Shown: positions 1 to 13,483, counted from the stretch's first letter. The stretch: 64,000 nt of DNA from Lateolabrax maculatus (GCA_031216445.1 CM062199.1:5366501-5430500); one strand, 5' to 3'. Numbers and translations are program-made. Notes: generated by a model from the letters alone, not told the origin.

Positions 1-269
1 AACAGAGCTCTAAATCTGCTGCTCATTAATAGCTTGCCTCCCAATCAATTATTAACACCTACAATGGAAGCCAGGCTCACCGGGGCCAGGCCTCTTACTC
101 CAGGCAAACTGTGGGCCACCCTCTCTTCCTGGTTCTGTCCACCATAGGTAATTACCCCTTTTAAAGACACCTGCTACTCAATAGCTTCGACCCAGACTGT
201 TAATTTAGCCCCTCGATTGCAGACATTTATGTCTGAGTGTCACTATTAATTTGCGTTAATTTGGAGAGT

Positions 270-350
270 GTGAGGGAGCTGGGCGGAGGCGTCGTCGGCA
301 GCCGGCTGAATGTGCTCGTCGCTCACCTGCGCCGGGGCTGCGGCTGTAAT
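270..350. promoter_or_regulatory. Short CpG-rich block in intron 4
   Basis: The sequence between GGGCGGAGGCGTCGTCGGCAG and CACCTGCGCCGGGGCTG has about ten CpGs in 80 bases. It is flanked by TAATT-rich DNA (for example TTAATTTGCGTTAATTTGG just before it) and by GTAATTGGAGTCTAATGG just after it. An E-box (CACCTG) lies within it. The mix of homeodomain-type words and a CpG block is typical of developmental enhancers, but nothing here proves it. Confidence 0.25.
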
Positions 351-1129
351 TGGAGTCTAATGGTCTGATTGATCAGTGAGAGAAGTGAGGGATGAGACGG
401 CGCTCTGGCAGCTCCATCAGTCAGACCGAGAGGAGAGAGGAGAGGAAGAGGAAGAGGAACAGAGCAGAGAGAGCCGCTGACAACAGCAGCACAACACCAA
501 CTCTTGGGTGTTTTATTCTTTCTAGATTTTTTCCTGTCCTGTTTTTTGTCCTGCTTGCTGTTACTTGCTTTCAGCTGCCCCCCTCCCCCCCACTTGCCTC
601 ACTTGCTACAAAATGCTCTGACCTGGCCCAGTTACTTAGTTATCAGTTCAGTCTGTAATGTCTGTTTTGTAATCTAGTTGAAAGCTCTCTGTTTCTCCGA
701 TTTATGCTGGGTTCGCTACCTTGGCTACATCTTGCTCTGTAAAAAATATTACATGTGGAAACTAGTTCTGTATTTGGACAAAAATGTATTTAGTCTATAC
801 GGGATTGAAGAATGATAAAGAAGGCATAAATATACCACAGTAAGGCCAGCCATATGAGCTGTCCAAAGCAGCGCAATGTGATTGTGTTAACAGGTCTGCA
901 ACAGCCATAACTATAACTCCAGTTCCTCATGCCAAGCTGAGCCCCTGGGGTCTGCAGACCTGCCACGGCCGACCCATCAGCTGTGAAATCTGCTTTCCTC
1001 TTTGATAAACGGTCGAGATGTGACCCTATCTCTGTCCTGCAGATGCCCAGATTTCCTGTCATGCTTTTTCCCTTCTGTTTTTTCCTGCTTCCTCTCCCCC
1101 CCCCCCCACCTCTTTTCATTCTTTCTTTT

Positions 1130-1327
1130 TCAAGCTTTATACCTCTCTTTCCAGGCCTGCCTCGACAACTGCATGTAACGCTCCACTCGCCGTTCTTCCT
1201 CAGCATCATCCATCACTGCGGTCAGGTACTGAGGCCTGTCGTCCACCAGCAGCCAGCCCACATCAGCTCCCACGGCCACAGCACATATAGGTAGGCCAGC
1301 TCCAGCTTTTGCTCCCATTTGCTGCCT
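1130..1327 (-). other. Unrecognised coding-like stretch in intron 4
   Basis: On the minus strand a frame opens after TAG near 1327 and runs to a stop after about 1130. It has an ATG at 1316-1318. Its central part, VGWLLVDDRPQYLTAVMDDA followed by EEERRVERYMQLSRQAWKER, has normal protein-like composition, few repeats and mostly G or C third bases, unlike other frames here. It is followed by AG|GTATAA, a possible donor. I do not recognise the family. It could be an exon of an unknown sense-strand transcript, a gene fragment or retrocopy remnant, or chance. It does not match any part of FOG2 that I know. Confidence 0.25.
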
Positions 1328-4137
1328 CTAGGGACCAGTAACCCTCCCCTCCTCCCATCCTTACCCACCTCTCCATCAGAGTCCATAGGCATACTCCCCA
1401 GACACCAGCCGGACCTAACATACTCTCCTCCTAAATGGCTCTGCATGTGCCAAAGTGCTGCTCTTGTCCAGTTTAATGCAAAAGCTGCTTAAATTCACTG
1501 TATTTTCATTATTTACTGTAAGCCACTTTAAGGAGTCATTACACTTTAGTCTCTCTCTGGGCGTGAAGCCAAGGATTGAGAAACGGAGCTATGCACCGTA
1601 CGTGGCCGTATCGACAAAAATAGCTTGACCTCTAAAAAGTCATATCTTAAATGACGTGTCTGGATGAAGGGATAATATATGTTTGATTTCAGAGAGGGCA
1701 TATCAATATCTCACCGACGGGTCATGTGTTTCAAGCATGAGAGAGGTGTCACTCCTGCCATATACCTGGCTGCCTTCGGGTAATTCATTCACCTCTATGG
1801 TTTCAAAAAATATAAGAGAGTAAAAGGATATTTAATAGTCTGTGGAGGTCACACTTCATAAGAATGACTGAGAGTGCCTCCTAGCTGAGGTAGACACCCT
1901 TGAAGCAATGAGCCTTTATTTCTACCTCAAACGCTTTCTACTGCCTTCTGACCCTGCTCTGCAGCACTGGCCGCCCTGACATGCATCAAAACTAGCCAGG
2001 CTTTTTTCTTCTTCTTCTTTCCCTCCTAACACTCACATTTGTTATTTCAACTTTTCCCTCTTCTCCTCTCCAGGTGAGGAATCAGGGTCTGTTCCTGTCT
2101 TGATGTGTCAGTGTTTGAAGATTTGCACAACTCCCTCGCCTCCCACTGAAACAACTGAGATAAATGCAGCACCATATTAGGGATGTAGCCAACGGCTGCA
2201 TGTTTAACTAGGCAACAGCTCAATAACTACAGGTTTGATTTTTAAAAAAAGGGAGAAATAAATAAAACTATGCTACTGTAAATTAGATGATTCTCATGTG
2301 ATGTGCATAGTTTCTGGCTTATTCGGTGTCTGGGAAACAAAGTAAAAAGTTACACTAAACCCGAAAAGGAGGTTCGGTAAAACAAAACATGCCAGTTGGG
2401 TTGACCTAGCCTTTAATGAGAGATAGTGAGAAACTGCTAACAGCCAGTACCCCATTTGAGAGATGAAACTTAAGAGACGAGGGGGGCAAGCAGCAAAGCA
2501 TTGAAAGGGCCCCCAGGGGAACAGACACACATGAGATCCTTAAAGGCAATATGCCAAAGCTTCCTCCACTGCTTTTAATTGCGAAAGAGGTTTGGCATAT
2601 TCTGTAACCCCTCCACAGCCTATTACAGGTGATGACCAGCACCTGCTCAGTTAAAAAAAGAGAAAACCTGAGGAGGATCTGGAAAGTAGCAATGAATTCC
2701 TCAGAGGGCAGTTAGTTAAGAACGTATCACTCTTGCCAAGAGCAACAATCGCTTTGTGCATCTAGTTGAGCAAGTGGTGCAATGTATTTGTAAAGTTTGT
2801 ATCTACTAAAAGCACCAAAGCAACAAATCAACATCAAAAAGATGTTTTATATGACATCACTTGGTGAGTCTGAGGGTCATTTGAGGGACAGTTGAAGGTT
2901 GGTTTTGGATGCCTTTCAGGATTATTCATGCGGAGATTGCTGGAGAAATATATGGACTGTGTTACTTTGGAAGGCAACTTGAGGTGTTGCTCTGTCAAAT
3001 CACTTTTCCACCCAAGGATAACTGGCTTTACCCTGAGAGAAGCCATATTTCATGGCTATAATACGGGCTGAGTTATTTAAAGCCACTGATGACTTCAAAA
3101 CCATGAGGGGAGCTTAGAAAACAGTCGAAACTGCTCCAAAAATGATTTAATAAAGTTATACGTTTAAGGAATCTGGAGGGGTGGGTCCAGAAATCCTCAT
3201 GGACTTTTCCTTATGTTTCTTAACAGGATGAATGTGAGCTTGGTTACAATTTTAATAGGAATTTCTTAATTAATCCAAAGCAGAATGGAACATAAAACCC
3301 GTGGAGGACTTGTCACTCCACCAGAGCAGCAGGTCAACACGAGCCTCTGCTGGGATCTTTGAAACAAGAGATATAAAGCTGCTGTGTGCAGGGTAACATC
3401 AAAAATAATGGATTGTGACTTCACTCAATTGAAGCCTGGACTGAGCTCAAAATCCACCAATTAAAGTGTTTTGTCATAAAATATGCAGATTAAATGGTTA
3501 AAATGGATGCACTTCAAAGGCTTTTGTAGGGGGCCAGTTGGATCCCAGAAGAGTCACCTCAATAGGTTTGAATGTCACGGGAATTGCCATTAATATGGTC
3601 TTTAGATGTAGGACTTTCTGGTAATCATGTTTCCATGGCTGCTAAAGGCAAAGTTTGAAAAAAAAAATAAAGAATGATTTCACTGCATGTTTTAATTACC
3701 CATTTAGTCCAAACAACAAACACTTTTTAATAAGGCATACTTTGTAAAGGGGTTATAAGTTGAAACTAATGGCTTAGTAATGGTTAATAAATCAATTATT
3801 GATATTTCATATTCATATCTGAAGAAACTCATTAATAATGGCATCATATGGCATCTCAGTAAGTGAAAAATGTATTGCTGGTTTATATCCTCTACTGTAG
3901 CATGACTTGCTTTGTCTTTGAGTCATCACGTGTAACCCAACAATGGACAGTTTGACCACTTACCGTCTGGAGAACTTAAGAGCTTCCAGAGCAAAATCCA
4001 TTAAACTTAGTTTCACCAATTGTAACACCTTCAGCTCCCTCATATTTTATTAATTGAATCCAGTTGTTTTAGTTAATATTAGGAAGTGGTATCCAAATAT
4101 TCAAAATTATACAGTAGTTGACCAAGCAAGGACATAC

Positions 4138-4262
4138 CAGTGCATTGCTGTCAGTGCTCATCTCGATTTTCCCCTCGAAGGGTCCCCATGTTGTCCCCAC
4201 AGGGAGCTGCTGCCGGCTGTGGATCCGACGCTCGCCATCTTTAAGGAATGCATCCAGCTCTC
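4138..4262 (-). CDS. zfpm2: zfpm2 coding exon 4: start of the PR-like domain
   Basis: This 125-base exon encodes the end of residue 95 and residues 96-136. The peptide ELDAFLKDGERRIHSRQQ is followed by LPVGTTWGPFEGKIEM, close to mammalian FOG2 over its whole length. The LPxGTTWGPFxG stretch (residues 114-125) resembles the first strands of PR/SET-type domains, and a PR-like domain is known in FOG proteins. It has no visible methyltransferase motif in this part. The acceptor is GTGTGTTTTTAG and the donor is GTATGT. The exon ends in phase 0 after Leu136. The rest of the domain should be in exon 5, which I did not find in the 4.1 kb remaining to the left. Confidence 0.96.
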
Positions 4263-4825
4263 CTAAAAACACACCAGAACCCAATGCAGTTAGCAATAGA
4301 GCTCTATATAGCACACAAGTTCCACATCAAATCACAGTGACATTCATTCATTGTCCTTTCCCCTCAAACCTACATGTGCAATCACATTATTGCCTCAAAG
4401 CCCTGCAGTAAGCAGTGAAGGTTAAAGCCAAGCAGTTTCAAAATGGATAAGCAAATCAAGCAAGCATCCATCTGATGGTGTTCCTCAGACACATGGCGCG
4501 CTAACCTTACTTGAAAGGTGTCTTGTGTTGAGATAATCTCTGTGAGACAGTGCAGACTCGCTGGCTGGCGAGAGCAGCTAGTGGCAGGCCTATTTCTGTT
4601 GTTCCAGGAAGGCTGGGCCCTTGTTAGTGCTGTGCAGAGCTCCAGTTAATTAACAGTGAAACCGGATAGCACTGTTAGTACTACCGGTGCTCACCTCCCT
4701 GACACCCCCCCCCCCACACTATCTTATCTCTTAGATTCAGTGTACTTTTTCGATATGTGATTAATCAAATAGTTATGATAAACCCCATGGCAGGCGGTGA
4801 CATAGTTTACAGAAGAGGATGTTTC

Positions 4826-4827
<2 letters not shown>

Positions 4828-4876
<49 letters not shown>

Positions 4877-4896
4877 GTCTCAGTGTGTGTGTGTGT
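4828..4896. repeat. (GT)n microsatellite
   Basis: About 44 bases of pure GT are followed by interrupted GT units. Confidence 0.97.
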
Positions 4897-7800
4897 CGCA
4901 AAACGGAAAGTATGCAGCAACTGTACGTTTCCGACTGGTTGCCTTGACAACCCTCAGAAGTCTCGCTGGAGGAAGTGTGGTGATTCAGACATCTGTAGCT
5001 ACAAGATCTATCTGATTCTATAAACTTTCGGGACATAATAGATTCGACAAACTCAAACAAAGGACTGAGTCATGTTTTAGACTTTCTTTATATGTGATTG
5101 TCTGATCACTGGACTGATCTTTGGGAGGTCAGAGATCCGGGTCAGCTACAGAACATCGCCATTGTTCTGGGACACTGCAACTGAAGCATTGACCCTTTAG
5201 CAGGAAACCAACCTGCCACCTATATATATTACATAGCCAAGCTAATAATCATAATGTATTATTATTCAAACAAACTCTACATGAGTTGTTAACATTGTGT
5301 CTTTTAACCTATTTGTTCACACATGTGGCTAATAGGTATTCAGGGCATTCGGTTCATGCTGAATGGGCTGAAGTGAATGCTGAACTTTCTGATGCGTATG
5401 TGGTATAATGACCTATTCAGCCCTGTTCTACTGTGTAAATATCAGCCGTGTATCTGCAGCACACTATTGTGTTCGTCTGTTGTGCTGGTATGGAAATGTG
5501 CGCTTATGTGCTCCTTTGCATGCATAAACATGATTGAAACATCAGTCTAGCGTTATTATCAAATGACACCTTGCTGATCATATACTCATCAGTGGTGGTC
5601 ACCACGATAACAATAAAAAGCTAAATGTCACCATAATAAAAAATGCACTTGTTTGACCAAATCTTTGTTAAAGGTTGATATAAAATCTCTGGAACTCCAA
5701 CACATGGTGTAAACATTAAGTTATATTTTAGGGAAAATACATGCACAGCTCTGGAATAGCCCTAAAAATAAGATAATCTTGACAGCGTTATCTCATTCTT
5801 TCTTTCACTCTGCCTCCCCTCCCGTGTTCCTGCTGCTGCATGCTGTCTTCCTGGTGCTGCAGTGGAAGGTGGGTAAGCTCATTACAGAGAAATAATTAAA
5901 CATTGGTGCACAGCTGGTCGTCATCACTGAGAGCAACAGCCACCGCTTGATGCATTCTGTTTGTCCTCAGATAAGACCCACGGCCTTTAACCGCTTGGAT
6001 GCAAGTTCCTGTTTAGCCCCGCTTGACAAACAGCTCAAGCCATTCCCAGCCAACGATTCTGATTCCTTTCCTTTACCCTTTCTTTCTTTTTTTTTGGGTG
6101 GGATGCTTGGAGTAAAAAAGGGGGTAATGGGAAGTGTAGGTGCAAAAAGGGGGGAAAAGTGGGGTACGATTCAATTTGTGCGGTTTGTGGTCCACCATGT
6201 TTAGGTGCCAGTTGTGTGCATCTCACACCAAATGTTGCCTGAGGACCTTGGCTCACAGATGGCTTGTCACATCTGTTGCAGATACTAGTGGAAGATCTCC
6301 ACAAAAACACCCGTGGATGAATAATGAGTTCCCTTCATGCACTGTCTGTATGTTCTCTATGAAAATTTACAGGTTTAGTAAGATTGCAAAAATATACTGA
6401 CAGATGTGTTATGTTATCAACTGGACTACTGACAATGTTTGAAATTTTGGCTGCAAAACCTCTTGATGTCATAGTGATAATTCAATTTCTTACAAGCCCC
6501 AAAATCCCAGCTCTATTACCTAAACATATCCCAAATACATTTTGTACAAATACACGAGCCACAGTGTTTAACCTGTCAAACTGCAAAAGACAGACTGAAG
6601 AAGCAAGAGGAAAGCTCATAATGGGCTATTAGGAGATTTAACGAACCCGGGGGCCTGAGTTCTCTCTTCAACGTTCCTCATCATCCAATTCTCAAATGCC
6701 ACACATTTGGCAAAATAGAGCTCATGATGTGGCTCAAGAGCTGTACCCCCTCCTCCGAATCCCAACCAACCCCTCTCCGCCACCTTCACCCTCTACACCC
6801 ACCAACACCCCCTCAACCACCACCTACTCCCTACCCCCCACCCCTCCCTCGATAAGATCATCATCTGTCGCTAGACTCTAGGGTCTGTTCCTGCACTCCA
6901 CAGATACTTGGCAGACCAATGAATGTCCCTTTGTGTGGAGAGATCCTCCTCAGATAGCACCCAAGATGCTCCACGCTGGCATCTGTTTGTTTTTTTTTTT
7001 GTTTTTTTAATGTGTGTATGTGTGTCCTGTCTTTCTTTCCTGTTATGGTGCAGAGGAATAGGGAACCTCATCTTTCCCTTCAATGGCATACAACTGAATA
7101 CTAATGAGTTTCTCAGTGGCAGGGAGCCAGCTTGGTATGATTTAAAGAATAAATGGGTGTGGACTATTGACAGACAGAGACCATAAAGAGGTGAACTACC
7201 ACTTTTTACTTTTAAATAATACAATGAGATATAATTAAACACTTTTCAGCAAACCCTCAACATGCATCCCCTTTTATTTCCCATTAAGGTTGGAAAAATA
7301 TTCTTGTTCCAAACTTTTCTGACAGTATCACATGTATATTCTGTATCAGCTTGTACCAGTTCTTCATTGAAGCTATATGATGTTTATATTGATGTATGAT
7401 ATATCAAAGATATATTCAAAAGCAACTCCTTGATTTGGAAAAATGGAAAAATTCTACATGGATGATTCTTGTGCATAATTTTATACAAATCCCCCAAATG
7501 CGTTGTATCATATTTTGACATATTTGGTACTTTTGGAGACATTGGGATCTCCACTTGAATTTAAAATAAAGTTTTTCTGCAGAACATGAGTTTGTTATGA
7601 TGTTTAAGGATGTTTAATGTTTTGGAGATACAGTAGGACAAAGTTTATTTTAAATCTGTTTTGTAAGATACGGATTTTTTAAAGGTAAGAAACACTTCTC
7701 TTAATCGAAATACTATAATGTCCAAAGAGGTTTAAGAATGAACTGAAATATTCTTTCCCTTAATGCTTTAAAATGCAATGATAGATTCACATTTCACTGT

Positions 7801-10744
7801 GAATGTTTCTATTAATGTACATGAAGTGTTAGCCTCAATTTTCTTAATATAATTTCTGGCCCGGAGTAAGGTCTCTGCTAATGGTTAGCGATGACAAATG
7901 ACATCATCAACTTGCTACTGCAGATGAACATTTGTTAAAGCAATGGATCTGCTCGAGGTACTTTCAGCATGAATTTGACTTCTCTAACTAGTTCAAAGAA
8001 CCAACTTCAAGGAAAGGAAATTGCCCGTAGCACAAGAAAAACCCTGATTACTGACCGAGCTTGTGGTTTACTTCACCTTTTTCCAGTTATCTTAAGCATA
8101 TTAACAGTAAGGGCCGATGTTATGGGGAAATAAAGAACGACAAGAGTAGAGACAAGTGGGAAAATATGCTTGAGCTTCACACGGCAGATGATCCCCCTTG
8201 ATATCAAGCAGTACCTTTGAATCAAAGCAAATAAATGACTGCTGTTCAAAGTTCAATAACCTGCGCGTGGCAATTCACAGATGTCGTACTGAATCCCAGT
8301 CATCTCCACTGACAGGCCGTGTTATAGAGCCAGCAAATGGGCTATAAATTAATATACCATGAGAGAGGCATATGGGGTGAAATGGAATGCACTGTATCGG
8401 TTCAACAAAAGGTGCCACATCTTTAAAGCAGATATGTGATATGAAATTTTACAGCTGAAGGAGAAATGTCGCAGAGCTTTGATAAGAGAGCGATGAACTT
8501 TCTCCCCCCCAACCCAAACCGCTATTATCAGGTCCTACTGAGCAAAATGCATCATTTATAACCCACAGCCCGCACTATTATCTCTGAGAAAGGCGGTTGT
8601 TTTAAAACGGTGGAGGACCCCCACCATCACCAACAGCGCCACCTCGTCTCCTCCTCGCCCTCCTCACTCACCCCCCCCTCTCCCCAACCCAGCCTAACCC
8701 GCCTAGATGTGGCTGCTTGTGGCCCTGAACAGCGGGGAGAAAGTTGACCGTTTGCTGGAGAGCAAGTTTCCAGGCAACCACATGAGTTTGGTTATATGAG
8801 GAGGGGGGGAATTGAGGGAGGGGTGATTTGATGGAGGGATTCACCCCTGTAGGTCAGGCTTGCATTCAGGCTGTGGAGGGCCTGGGGGGAAAGAGTTAAA
8901 CAAGCCAAAGGGATTAGGGCATTTTAGCTGTGACACGCCACAGAAGCTGAGCAGGAGTGGGGGGGGGGATGTGGGGGCGATTGGGATGGATGCAGGACTC
9001 CCACCCCCTTGTAGCAGGAGGACCCAACAATGCCTGCAAAGTATGGTTTTTCCAAGGCAGAGCTAGGGATACAGGTGTCTCGGCCTTTTCGCCCGACAAG
9101 AACATCGATATTGGACGCGTCTGAGAAATGCCAGTTTGTGTTTAGTGCCAATGCTTAAAAAATGCTTAGCTAAACAACAGCCCAGCCTGGTCCTGACCAA
9201 ACGTAACACAATCTGCCTACGATCACCTCTAAAGCTCACCAACTAACTCGTTATATCTCTCTTTTTTGTTTAATTCGTCTAAAAACAACAATCAGGGTTA
9301 TGTAGTGGACTATTTCTTGGCTCTGAACAGTAGCAAGAACTAGTCCGGCACATAATTCCCCATAAAACAGAGGTGGATTTTTGTTGCGACAGAGTTAACT
9401 CTTTGTACTAAACTAACCTAACTGGCTGCTGGCTGTGGCCTTATATTCAACAGGGAGATAAGAGAGTGGTATCGATCTTCTCATCTAACTCTCCGTCAGA
9501 GAGCAAACACTATTCCTTTAATGAAAAGGCAAACCTTATTTGCAGGTCTGTGACAGGACTGTGACAAATCAGACGTGCTACATGCCCATCCACCCTGACC
9601 TCCACACACTTGCTTTCCACCTCGCACTCTACTTCCTGCATTGGTCGTTGGCGGTGGATGCGAAGTGTGGAATCGTCCAATATGGATGTAATTCCGAGGG
9701 ATACTCGACTCAGTGTTTATACGGGGATCCAAAGATGACCCAGGATCTTGTGCTCATGACTCTAACGTCTTTGAATTTGAACTGCACTAATTGAAGTAAT
9801 ATAAAAATGAGAAAGTTTAGAGTAGAACAGCTGCACACTCACACACAAGAACTTGGTCCTGCAGTACATTACCAACACAAAGACTGTTGTTTGGTGTCAT
9901 TGAGCAATTGAAATATACCAGCTGTCAAGCACTCCGTTTCATCAGAAGCCTGGCAAAGTCAGCAGCAGGCTTGCTGACAACAATCTCTGAGACATCCATC
10001 TTTAGAGAGGCACTGCAATTTCTATTGATAGCATGTAAAGGGAGACAGCAAAACTTAAAGAATGACTGTCCTCACACAGAGATATCGCCATATCGGCGAC
10101 AACATCTAGAGGACACACACCACTCCAGCTGGAATCTGATTATTTTAAATGCCTTTCTTAAAATTTCTGAACCATCAAAAGGACATTACTGCACCTGAGT
10201 GTGTCAGGAGGAATGAGTAATTGATGGTATGTGCATTGAGAATTCATGTATTTGAGACGGATGGATAGCTAGGCTTTAGATGCAAAAAGAAGTTGCTATT
10301 TTGTCTGTTCGGTCGTGTCATAAATAAAGTGTGTAAAACACAGCATGACATGAAATCGTTATATTTGGAAGGAGATAGGTGGAGACTGTTTTGAAAAATC
10401 CTTATATGACTGCTGTGAAATATCTAAACAAACAACTTTTTAGCACGAACACAAGTAAACATTGCTACCTCCAAGTGTTGATATTCTGCAGTTAATTCAA
10501 GACTATTTTTAAAGTACTCCTGAATCTCCTCCCAAGTCAATTACCAGGCTGCAACTTCCCCTGGGTAACGGGAAATTCTGTTTTTTCCTGGGTGACCTAG
10601 TTGTCTTTTGTGAGTAGGTTTTAGCCGGAGCAGTTTGACAGTCAACAGATAAGATGGATTAAGCTTTTTTTTTTCATCCAGTTTTGATGTGAACAGCGTA
10701 AAAGCGGGTTAAATCATTGAGTTTCAGGAGTATTTTTAAATGCC

Positions 10745-10960
10745 TGGAGATGGCGCGATAAAGGAGCTAAACCTAAGACTTGGGCCGGGAAGGTCAAGGT
10801 CGCGGCTTTGGAGAGCAGCTACCCTGCGACGGGGGCCAGCTCGCGTCTCTCTCAGAGCAGGCTGAGCGCCGCAGTCGAGCCCACCTCTCATCACTCCCAG
10901 AAAAGATACACGAAAGGAGTGAAACAAAATCCAGCAAGAGCTCGACGGGCGGCATCAAAG
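10745..10960. promoter_or_regulatory. CpG-rich patch in intron 3
   Basis: This is a GC-rich block with frequent CpGs (GGTCGCGGC, CCTGCGACGGGG, GAGCGCCGCAGTCGAG). It is followed by G-runs at 11028-11041 and a TG repeat. Short open frames on both strands are incompatible with one another and show no known motif. Its function is unknown; it may be an orphan CpG island. Confidence 0.25.
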
Positions 10961-11086
10961 AGCAGTGCACTCTTGCCTTGTGTGGGTGCCTGTGTGTGTG
11001 TGTAAGTAAGCATGTGTATGTGAAAGGAGGGGGGGTGGGGGGGTTGTTTAGTTCCTGCCTGCATTCACATGCATGAATGAGATGGG

Positions 11087-11090
<4 letters not shown>

Positions 11091-11128
<38 letters not shown>
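11091..11128. repeat. (TG)n microsatellite
   Basis: Nineteen uninterrupted TG units; a shorter TG run precedes it at 10991-11003, and G-runs lie between. Confidence 0.97.
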
Positions 11129-11129
<1 letters not shown>

Positions 11130-11796
11130 CTGTGTGTCTGTGTTTACACTGTAAAATATCGTTCCTCCATGAGCAACTAGCTCCATAATTATGTTTTGAT
11201 TATTTGCGAGTACTAAAATAAAACAGCAATTAATCTGTTGATGTAAGACAGAAAATAGAAGTACGACGTACATATTAAACAACCCAGTTTACAGAGCGAT
11301 GCAACATTAAAACAAAATCACATTTTGAGAATATAATTTGTACAACACCCCCTCACCACCTCCACCACCTCCCCTTCCCGCCTCCCCCAAACCTGATCTG
11401 AGGCGTGCTTAACATGCGCATAGGAGCTGACAGCCGTACAATCACGTGACGCAGCTCAGCCAATCCTGAATTCATTTGAATGTTTAAGCTGCGCGGTGAT
11501 GAAGCCACTTGAGCATAAGAAAAGGTGAAGAGGCGACCGAAATAACAAACAAATCAGAATGATACACCGGGTCAAACGCTGCGTGTAACGTGTTTGTTTA
11601 TCACATGTCACATCTGGCCAACACTGAGAGGTTTTTGGTTCGAAACATTTCTGAGGGGACATATTTAGACACATTTTGTGGACGTCTATTCCCCCACTGC
11701 TCCTCATGTCGGTGACAGGGGAGAGTAATCCTATACACAGGCTGCTATTGTGAAATGAGAAACTAGCCTCCTTCACTGCCAGAGACCAGATGCACC

Positions 11797-11819
11797 TCTC
11801 CCTCTCTCTCTCTCTCTCT
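11797..11819. repeat. (CT)n microsatellite
   Basis: Short CT tract in intron 3, within a generally pyrimidine-rich region that continues at 11995-12105. Confidence 0.9.
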
Positions 11820-12979
11820 GTCCTAATCTGTAAACGACTTAAAGGAGCCTTATCTCCGGGCTCTTCTGCTTCATTTCATGCTTGATTTACTTTAATTTGT
11901 CTGATAGGGCACAAGGATTTGGAAATGGCCCATCTTTCGGTGGAAAATGTTCTGATTTTTCTCTGGCATTGTTATGTGGAGGTTTTTGACTTTTCTCTCC
12001 CCCTCTCTCACTCCTCCTTCTCTTTCCTCCATCTCCATCTCTTTCCCACTCTCCCTCGCTCTCCCTCCCTTTCTTTCTCCATCATCTGTCTTTTTTTCTT
12101 GCGGGAGGGTGGGTGGGGTGGGGGGGAATCTTGCTCCAGTGCAACAGTCTGTTTGAGTGCATTTAGATTCGAGCTAACACAGCAGAAACAAGTTTTCCAT
12201 GAGGTGTGAGTTTGTGATGGGCGACGGCGACACTGGAGTCGTGTTTGCCTTTCAGATCCACATTGGGCGCAGAGCAGCCGAGTGCTTCAAACCACAAAGA
12301 TCTTATGTTTAAGTTAAGAGGCGACTGGCCCTCCAGTTTAGCAAGTGGGTGAGCGGCTGCTGCTGATAAAGTTGCTCCACAATGAGGGACAGGGACAAGC
12401 GACATGTCTACAGATGCCTCGAGTTCTTTTTTCTGCCGGCGGAACTCAAGTCCTTGCATGGTTGTCTGGCTGCTCCCGTCACCAAGACATTTTCCCCCAC
12501 TTCTATTTAGTAGCTGAATGACAGTAGAGGCAGTGAGCTATGATTAGAGAAGCCCATATCTTACCAGATCCTGAATAATCTCCATCCCCTCCCACCAATG
12601 AACAAGGCACAGAGGCGGCACAAAACGCCAGAGAAAAAGAGAATGGGCAAAGCTGTCCTGTGTGTACAGGGATGTCATATAGTTCCACTGGCCTCCTCTA
12701 CACACCGAGTGTGGCCACTGAGAGGCAAAAAAGAAAAATCGGAATTCATTCAGCCGGAGTCGGTCTGACTAATCTGAGCAGCAGTAGTCATAATCAAAAA
12801 GCATTTAACATCGAAATCTGTGAAGAAAAAAAAGGGACGATAAAAAAAAAAGAAACCTCCCACATGGATTGGAGGTCTGTATTAAACAATGAAAGTAATT
12901 TGCAACTGCTAGTAACGTAACTGACATGAAACGTCACTAACCACACCTCCAAACACAATGTGCATAAATACATGGTGAA

Positions 12980-12981
<2 letters not shown>

Positions 12982-13012
<31 letters not shown>
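12982..13012. repeat. (AC)n microsatellite
   Basis: About 15 uninterrupted AC units. Confidence 0.97.
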
Positions 13013-13015
<3 letters not shown>

Positions 13016-13464
13016 GAAGAAACAGGGAGACCATTGAAATTCATCTCACAGCCTGAATTTACTTAACTGCGGGTCTGTGCACGGTGATAAACGGAGTGAT
13101 GATCCGGCAACACGTCTTTATCCATGCTTTGCTTTAATTAACGGCGGCTTGTTTGTTGAAAAGATGATTAATATGCCAATGAAAATTGCATAATTGAATA
13201 CCACAACACCCGCACAATCAGGGAGGAACATGCCATTTTTTATTAACTTTTTATTATCATTATTATTACTATTATTTGGTATTTTAATTCACTTGACAAG
13301 CGGGCCCCACCCCCCACCACCCCTAAACAGAAAAAAAGAAGGAGATGGAATTGGCGTGACCAGCGGGCCAAGCTGGGCCCAGCTGTTCATCACCAGTGAG
13401 AGGCCTTCACAGGCGGGGGCACTGTTCTGATATCAATACCTATCAGTTGGAAGGCTCTACATGA

Positions 13465-13483
13465 GTGTGTGTGTGTGTGTGTG
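13465..13483. repeat. (GT)n microsatellite
   Basis: Nine GT units; opposite in orientation to the AC tract about 450 bases earlier. Confidence 0.93.

Larger units (their letters stand above)
1..4137 (-). other. zfpm2: zfpm2 intron 4 (partial)
   Basis: This is the downstream intron after exon 4, cut by the window edge. I looked on the minus strand for the next FOG2 segment (the part resembling VLTAGPKWLLDVTW) and did not see it. The intron holds a CpG-rich patch at about 270-350, a poly-C/pyrimidine stretch at 1095-1155, and a coding-like minus-strand stretch at 1130-1327 that is described separately. From 1450 to 4137 it is AT-rich, ordinary intron sequence in which I recognise nothing. Confidence 0.85.

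Noticed and set aside
1152..1290. Plus-strand exon suggested by CTCTCTTTCCAG and a later TAG|GTAGG
   Set aside because: The plus-strand frames in between contain stops or no protein-like sequence, while the minus strand is the one with coding character. The splice-like words are probably fortuitous.
1..4137. zfpm2 exon 5 within the left end
   Set aside because: I looked on the minus strand for the next FOG2 segment and found no match with splice sites. It is probably outside the window.
10794..11282. 162-codon minus-strand frame with THTHTH repeats
   Set aside because: The Thr-His run is simply translation of the CA/TG microsatellite. The same applies to frames at 44831-45310, 38129-38602, 57010-57288 and 62176-62421.
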